A stretch of DNA of 64,000 nt from Prinsepia uniflora (Eukaryota; Streptophyta; Magnoliopsida; Rosales; Rosaceae). Below, one piece after another: positions 57,601 to 64,000 of the stretch. Within the stretch, counting starts at the first letter, position 1. Each line of letters starts with the position of its first letter. Made by a program: the position numbers and the translations under genes. The stretch covers positions 42,006,194 to 42,070,193 of the forward strand of contig CM064870.1 of NCBI GenBank assembly GCA_032719365.1, in the 5' to 3' direction. The notes below the pieces were generated by a model that had not been told where the DNA came from, ran no database searches, and saw only the letters and a list, made by a program, of their open reading frames with translations.

Positions 57601-60600
57601 CCACCTTCAGCCCCGTGGTGAAGCCCACCACCATCCGGATCATTCTTCATCTAGCCGTGACCCATGGCTGGCCTATACGTCAGCTGGACGTGAATAATGC
57701 ATTCCTGCAGGGTACACTTCATGACACCGTTTACATGGCCCAGCCAGCCGGGTTTGTGGACCCCCACAACCCAACATATGTCTGCCAACTCGGGAAAGTC
57801 CTATATGGCCTCAAGCAGGCCCCACGGGCCTGGTACAAGGAACTGCACTCATTTCTTCTGGCCCAGGGCTTTGTCAATGCCCTTCGATGCTTCTCTCTTC
57901 CTACTCAGGCAAGGTTCCAACACAACTTATTTTCTGGTTTATGTTGGCGACCTTATTGTTACAGGCAACAACCCAGCACTCATTTCCCGGTTCATAACTG
58001 CACTGGCCAGCCGGTTCTCAGTCAAAGACATGGGCCCTTTGCACTACTTCCTTGGCGTGGAGGTCATCCCTACCACGGATGGCCTTTTCTTATCACAGCA
58101 CCAGTACCTCCAGGATATCCTCACCTTGGTGCACATGGAAGGAGCCAAACCTGTCTCCACCCCTCTCGCTGTTTCACCACCCCTCCACCTCAAAGATGGC
58201 TCCCCTCGTGCTGATGCCACCCTATTTCGAAGAGTTGTGGGCAGTCTGCAATATCTGAACCTCACCAGACCTGACATTTCCTTTGCTGTCAACCGCCTCT
58301 CTCAGTTCATGCATGCTCCTACAGAGCTCCATTGGCAGGCCTTGAAGCGTGTGCTTCGCTATCTCAAAGGCACCCTCCTCTTTGGCCTGCATCTTCATCG
58401 CCAAACGTCCAACCAACTTCATGCAGTTACCCACTCCTTCAGTACTCTCACTGCCTTTTCCGATGCGGATTGGGCAGGTGATCAAGATGACCGCAAATCT
58501 ACTACAGCCTACCTCGTGTACCTCGGAGGAAACCTAGTGTCATGGAGCTCCCGCAAACAGCGGTCGGTCTCCCGCTTTTCCACGGAGGCAGAATACCCCG
58601 CAGTCGCATCCACAACTGCAGAACTCCTTTGGGTTCAGCCCCTCATGAAGGAACTTGGCATCACCACCAAAGAGAAACCCACCATCTCCTGCGATAATAT
58701 AGGCACTACCTTCTACTGCGCAAACCCCGCTCTACATTCCAAGATGAAGCACGTGGACATAGACTTTCAATTCGTCCGTGACCAGGTCACCCGTGGCCTA
58801 CTACAAGTCCATCACGTGCCCACTGATGACCAGCTAGCAGATGCACTTACCAAGCCCCTGCCCCGGCAGCGTTTTCACCTGCTCCGCACCAAGATCGGCG
58901 TTGCCGATGGCACCACCGTCTTGCTGGGGCATAATAAGGATCCCCCAGAATCCACGGAGATTGAGGATCAATCTCCTTGATCCTGTGCTATCTTAGGTCC
59001 AAAGCATCTCCCTGATTCTTTCCAGAACTTATACATAAAATCCCGTAGATACTTAGTCTAGGTCTCTGATTTCCTCCCTAGTCTAAGTATTTATTTCCTA
59101 CTTAGTTTAACCTAGCATCTGTATAAATACCTCTCTACACTGTAAAGTTATTATTCAAGAAATACAAGAAAATTTCCTACCTCTTTAATAGAAAGGATGT
59201 CTTTCTTTTGTGATGGGAGACGTTGATTCAATGAATTTTCAGTATTACCACTGTATATTTCTTGTCCTTCTCGGAATATCAAGAAGAGGGCTAAGATATA
59301 TATTTATGACAAGGGAGTGATGAAAATAAAAGAGAAAGACGGTGATGGGATATTATTCATTTAAAATTTATTGAAAACGACCATGCTCTTACTAGAAAAG
59401 TTTGTTCGGAGATTTCTTCTTGAGTAAGGCTTGTGGTACTTAATCTCTAGGAGTATAGGTAATCAATCTAATTGGTGATATTCCTAAGCAGTGAAAGATA
59501 TCTTCTTCTGGATTGCCTAAATTTGGGTTATAGAACAATCCCAAAATTGGATTTTAGGAAGACATTTTCCATGCTTAATATTCCTGAATATTGTTTTCCT
59601 CTTATGTACCACTAATATTCAAATCACAATGCAATGATATCCTCCTCTGCTTCCATTATCACCTCTGGTAATTTTTCTTGGATTTTACCAGTAGCCAGAA
59701 TTTGAAGAATAAAAATTTATAAGTTAGCTCAAATGTCTTAGGGTCATAATGTTTTCTTGATTCCTTTTCCTCTAAACAAGAAGAGATTGGTGTATTAATT
59801 TTGATGATGCTTTCGCCAGCAAATCCTTTGTTCATTCCGTAAGATGATTGGAAGATTTTGTGCCTACTAAAAACTGACTTTTCATAGATTGTATATCCAT
59901 ACTTTTGTTTGTATAAGACACCTATACAAAAATGAAGAAATTAGTATTAATAATTGTTGTAGCACATAGTGTAGGTTTGACTCATACCTACTTGATATGG
60001 CTTATGCAAAGGCATTTGTTTTTTTTTTTTTACAGGGAGTATCTGTCAAAATGGTTGCTGCTGGTGCTGAGCATACGGCAGCTGTTACAGAAGATGGGTC
60101 GCTATATGGATGGGGCTGGGGCAGATATGGAAACTTGGGCCTAGGTGACAGGAATGATCGTTTGGTTCCGGAGAAGGTTTCTGTTGTCAATGTATGTGTA
60201 AGATCTGGTATTGTTACTTTTTCTAATGTTTCAAGCCATCATCTATGGTACCAAGTGCAGATGATCAGAAGCAAAGTTTATTAACAAAAAATGAGGTAAA
60301 AACATAATTTGCATAAACTCATGAGGACAATAGGCACTAAGCCCTAATGTAACATCTCCCTAGCAAAAAATATCATTCTCATTAGATTGTTTTCCTTAAT
60401 ATCTTTCTGTAAGATTTTGAGGTAAAGAATGTTGATGGATTTGACCATCAGCCAACAGTCTAGCAAATTGGAATATGGAACTTAAACTTGTGCAATTAGA
60501 TTTTATAACATACACATCTACATTTGTATATGATGTAAGCTTCATGAGATTTCTCCTCATTTAAATGCTAAGGGCTAAACTAGAAGGCTGGCAATACCAC

Positions 60601-61782
60601 GTACACAAACTTAATAAAACACAAATGTGATAATAGTTATTGTGGTTAACATAAATATAAGCTCTCAAGCTTAGGTCGACTAATTCTATTAAAACTTAAG
60701 TAGATGAATGAAGTATTGTGCAACGCAGAATGTAACAATCAGAGCATTACTTCACGAGCAAAAGAAAGTACGCATTATGTTTCTAGGTAAAGGTACCAGA
60801 ATCAAGGTGTTGCTTCTAGAAACAAAATTGATGTGAAGAATGAGACGGAAAAGTTTTAAGTATTCCTTCCCGAAGAGAATCACCCAATAATTTAACTGGA
60901 AAGTACAAATATGAGACAGGAGCTCAAGTTTTTTGGTACTAGAAGAGAGGTTAAGGTGTGACTCCAATGGGGTCAATAAAGAAGGATGAAAAAAATTGGA
61001 CATTAACAGCCTCCATAGGCTTACGTTTTTGTTTTAGCTTTCTTCTTTCTGGGTAGAAAGGTAACATACTTGGAGGAAAGGAGAGGAAAATGGATGGTGA
61101 GTAATGTGAAAGAGGGAGAATGCATAGAAGTAAAAATAACCTGTTTCTAGTATTTTCATTCAGTTTTCATTTTTTCCTACCTCGTTCACATGCATGCATC
61201 AACTTTATTCTCGCATTTTAAGATAATAGGCCCAAAGAAAAACTTTATTAAAGCATGTGCTAATACGTTCTTTTTTCGGACTCAGTTAATGAAATTCTCT
61301 ATGTGATGATTTATTTTTATACTCACTGGGATTGGTCGAGGTTTTGTTCTTTTCACTGCACTCTTGTGATTTGACTTATAAAAACTTTCATCAAATCCTG
61401 GGTGTTTCTTTTTATAAGCTAGATTCAATTTGTAGTTGATCTTCACATGTAATGTATTATCTGTCAAATTCTTCTTTTTACAAACCTGTTTATTGCCTTT
61501 GCTTTCTTCAATGTGGGTGAAAGATCAACTTATGACCTTTATAATACAGAGTGAGAAGATGGCTATGGTTGCGTGTGGCTGGCGGCATACGATATCTGCT
61601 TCCTCGTCCGGTCGGTTATACACATATGGGTGGAGTAAATATGGTCAACTTGGGCATGGGAATTTTGAGGATCATCTTATTCCTCGCAAACTAGAAGCCT
61701 TGAGTGACAGCTTTATTTGTGAGGTGATCTTTTATCTTTTTTTATTTATTTAAAGCTGTAAACAATGATTTTTGCGAGTCTG

Positions 61783-61869
<87 letters not shown>

Positions 61870-63898
61870 ACAAGTTCCTGTAAGTAAGGGAGTTGTTAGC
61901 CTGCTATTTGTTGTTGGCTGATTCCCTACCCGGTTAAATTTTTGGGGTCCACTGATTGTCTTATTATTAATAGAACAAATCCATCATTATTAAAAGTTAT
62001 CCTTATGATACTTTAAAATAGAAAAGTAGGAAAATATCATCGGAGACGGGTTCTGGCTTTGAATTGTTTGAGATGGATTATATTATGCACATTTGTTTGG
62101 AAATTGAATATAATACTGAGACATTTATACTTTTTTCAGCCACATGGTTGGCATGGACATGTTTCATTTTTTGAGCATATCTAGTCAATTGAGTTGACAT
62201 CTTTTTCCAATTACATATTGTGTAATCTTGATATGGTCACTAATTTAGGATGTGTCATTCTTGTAAAAAACTCTTCCATTAGTTGCCTCTCCAATTTGAT
62301 CATTCTCAATCGCATTGCTTCTGAGCAAACTTATTAGAAAGCACTATATGATTTTATTATGTGTTGATTCTGTTATCGCTTTCCAAGGGCTTCCTTAATC
62401 ACTTTTTTGTGTTCTTTGTTGCTATTTTCCCATTGTGCAATAAAGTAATTCCTTTACCCCCAAAACTGTATTGATTCTGTTATCACTTATCCTTCCACAA
62501 ACAAAATTTTGGCCGGAAATAAATGATGCGCATATCTTAATTTGCAGCACTGTGAGTTCTGTATTATAATTTACACTGAAAGAAGAGATAATTGAACAAA
62601 TATAGAGTTTAGGTAATGTAACTTAAGTGGTTGAAAACTATACATGTTGGCTGCTGCTGAAAGTATGATAGTTCCTTCAAAATTATATTTCCAGACAGTG
62701 ATAATTAATAAACAGGTGACAGTTCTATGGTAGAAGATATCTGTCTTTAGTTCTGGGATGCTCGACTCTTTCCCTTTACGTAAGCTTTTCAACCGTGATG
62801 AATGTGGGATTGAATTCTATGTCTTTGCCCCACAACGAGATACTTAGACAGATGGTTCAGCTAGCATCTTCCTGAATAAAAATCTTTCCAAGAGACTTCT
62901 TTCTGGTTAGTATGACAATCCAGCAGAGTACACCGTGCTTGCAGATAAAGTGACTACATGACCTTCCAAATTATGAAGCAGCTACAATTAAGAAAACATA
63001 AATATTAGCAAGGAATTTTTAATGGGAAATTCTTTACTTTTAAATTAACAGACATTATCCTCTCTTGTAAGATCTTTGGGGGCCCGACTACTTGACGGCA
63101 ATGCTCAATGTCTGTATCTCAAACAATATCTATCCCTGGAAATAAGGATCAAAATTTTTTATGATTTCTTAACAATTGGCTACAGTCCGTTCTTTCACCT
63201 GGCTTTTAGTAAGAGCTGTCTGCGTGTGTATTTGCACATAATTCTGAACGCAGATTAATTTCATTGAACTGATTTTTTGTAAATATCTTTTTCGTTTGCT
63301 AGATTACGCAGAGGATCATGCATTGAATTTAATATACAAAGCATTTATTAGTAATTGGTGTTGAATATATATCGACTTATGATGGATGTAACTGTTTGTT
63401 TTTGTTCCTCGGTGTTAAATTTTTTTTGGTTTGAATCTTACCAGACTGCTGGTGGTTGGAGGCATACTATGGCACTCGCATCTGATGGAAAACTGTATGG
63501 CTGGGGTTGGAATAAGGTTACCAGTTTCTGTTATTTAATTTCATCTTTAAATTATTTTCCATGTTCATGAATAATTGTTTTTCAGATGACCATGGACCTT
63601 CCATATGTTATATTGTGTTATATCATTTTCCAAACATACACTCGAATTCCTGAGGGCTGGTAGATGACTTTTTCATCTTTTACTTTGGTGTTGGTCACTA
63701 GGAAACTTATGCCTTTTTTCTTTTTGCCTTTTAAGCTATTACTTGGTTCACTTCATCTTAGTAGCCAGTCTTGTCTATCATTTCCCTTCTGGTTAGTTAT
63801 TTACATTTTTCCTATTCTGTGTACAGTTTGGACAGGTTGGAGTTGGTGACAATATCGATCACTGTTCTCCCGTGCAAGTTAAAATTCCTCATGAGCAG
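51668..63898 (+). CDS. UVR8: UV-B photoreceptor UVR8, exons 1-8 (3' end outside window)
   Basis: UVR8 is an RCC1-like seven-bladed propeller. It forms a homodimer that UV-B splits into monomers, which bind COP1 and trigger HY5-dependent responses. Exons: 51,668-51,758; 52,439-52,625; 53,038-53,184; 53,404-53,485; 60,036-60,191; 61,550-61,723; 63,445-63,516; 63,827-63,898. They join in frame for 327 codons with no stop, and every internal junction is GT-AG. Visible functional residues: two of the three UV-sensing tryptophans (W232 and W284 here, equal to W233 and W285 in Arabidopsis, each in GWRHT), the dimer-interface acidic pair D95/D106, and arginines in SWGRN, GWGRYGN and GWRHT. The third GWRHT and the COP1-binding C-terminus are off the window. 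The ATG has G at -3 and +4. Intron 4 carries a copia element. The last exon seems to use a GC donor. Confidence 0.97.
54278..54537 (+). repeat. copia 5' LTR
   Basis: This 260-bp LTR has a TATAAATA box at 54,472-54,479. It begins TAATAAGGATCC and ends CCTCTTTA rather than TG...CA. Confidence 0.92.
54538..54550 (+). promoter_or_regulatory. copia primer-binding site, tRNA-iMet type
   Basis: TGGTATCAAAGCC follows the LTR with no gap, as usual for plant copia elements. Confidence 0.9.
54604..58980 (+). pseudogene. copia gag-pol polyprotein, inactivated
   Basis: Gag starts at ATG 54,604 (FFPWRAQFNALLQGYDLMGYV, in two parts) and meets TGA at 55,183, reading on in frame to a zinc knuckle CQWCGTQGHSAKRS whose last cysteine is serine. 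Protease motif LLDSGASHHV lies near 55,590. A 10-bp duplication at 55,659-55,678 shifts the frame. Integrase (about 55,990-56,740) has CLSCLC of the HHCC finger, catalytic D (YTDVWGP), D (YTDGGGEF) and E (GMAERRHRH), with a TGA near 56,258. RT begins at about 57,411 (NKWVFRIKR, QLDVNNAFLQG, LYGLKQAPRAW). A small deletion near 57,888 shifts the frame, and the catalytic YVDD reads YVGD at 57,940-57,951. RNase H (AFSDADWAGDQDDRKST, ADALTKPL) runs into the 3' LTR. Confidence 0.95.
58932..59187 (+). repeat. copia 3' LTR
   Basis: This 256-bp LTR is preceded by the purine-rich TGCTGGGGCA. The final codons of pol overlap its start. Confidence 0.92.
61787..61866 (+). repeat. (TC)40 microsatellite in UVR8 intron 6
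   Basis: This is an uninterrupted 80-bp TC dinucleotide run, 64 bp downstream of the exon 6 donor. Confidence 0.98.
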
Positions 63899-64000
63899 GC
63901 ACATTCTTAATACTGTTGCTCCACAAATTGGTTAAGATAGGCCATGTCATTGATATTCAGTTCTGAGGAGATCTGAGAGAGACATTTTATGTCCTAATGT

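Larger units (their letters stand above)
54278..59187 (+). mobile_element. Ty1/copia retrotransposon in UVR8 intron 4, TA...TA ends
   Basis: LTRs 54,278-54,537 and 58,932-59,187 are about 96% identical by eye (roughly nine substitutions and one short indel). The flanks ATAGA (54,273-54,277 and 59,188-59,192) define the ends as TAATAAGG...CTCTTTA. An alternative register, AATAG, would shift the ends by one base. The primer-binding site touches the LTR. Domain order gag, protease, integrase, RT, RNase H defines Ty1/copia. Short LTRs and integrase wording suggest the Ale/Retrofit lineage, which I hold with moderate confidence. It lies in the same orientation as UVR8. Confidence 0.96.

Noticed and set aside
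61724..61753. Extension of UVR8 exon 6 into the following sequence
   Set aside because: It reads through a GT donor into T-rich intron sequence and breaks the join to the GGWRHT exon.

Overview
This is nuclear DNA from a flowering plant, most likely a eudicot. Three things show it: a spliced gene for the UV-B photoreceptor UVR8, plant-specific transposon lineages (Athila and Tekay-like Ty3/gypsy, copia, Cassandra-type TRIM, MULE, hAT), and tRNA-Asp/iMet-type primer-binding sites. I cannot name the species. About 50 kb is a nested stack of transposable elements. The last 12 kb is the UVR8 gene, which carries its own retrotransposon in an intron and runs off the right edge.

Region 1-29,048 is built on Athila-type Ty3/gypsy sequence in an 'internal domain - LTR - internal domain' order. 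Copy A retains the gag C-terminus, protease, RT, RNase H and integrase (2,174-6,687), all broken by stops and frameshifts. A 3.1+ kb LTR of a Tekay-like family interrupts its gag at the left edge. Its 3' LTR (8,421-25,343) is split by a 14.8 kb MULE (8,514-23,342) with 146-bp terminal inverted repeats and an exact 9-bp target duplication, and again by a Cassandra-type TRIM (24,213-24,937). The MULE carries a degenerate mudrA-like transposase gene, itself cut by a solo LTR (11,423-14,539) and by a minus-strand Athila-like non-autonomous element (14,937-20,770). It also carries an intact, convergently oriented two-exon gene for a GRF zinc-finger/transmembrane protein (22,307-22,919). After the shared LTR comes a second primer-binding site and gag start (copy B), which holds another Tekay-like LTR (26,202-28,939) and ends abruptly at 29,048.

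Region 29,049-50,684 is dominated by two large non-coding retrotransposon derivatives (LARDs) with roughly 3 kb LTRs. One is a truncated minus-strand copy (30,602-36,567). The other is a complete plus-strand copy (38,174-50,650, target duplication ATACA) whose 3' LTR contains a solo LTR (46,284-48,859, target duplication GTTTT). The 3' part of a hAT transposase gene lies between them, and the second LARD inserted ten codons before its stop. The LTRs of these families share three architectural signals: near-perfect terminal inverted repeats, tandem arrays of short hairpins with compensatory base changes, and clusters of ACGT-core (G-box/C-box) palindromes.

Region 50,685-64,000 holds the UVR8 upstream region and eight coding exons (51,668-63,898), encoding residues 1-327 of the seven-bladed RCC1-type propeller. 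Intron 4 holds a same-strand 4.9 kb copia element with unusual TA...TA LTR ends. The last visible exon appears to use a GC splice donor. The remaining exons lie outside the window.
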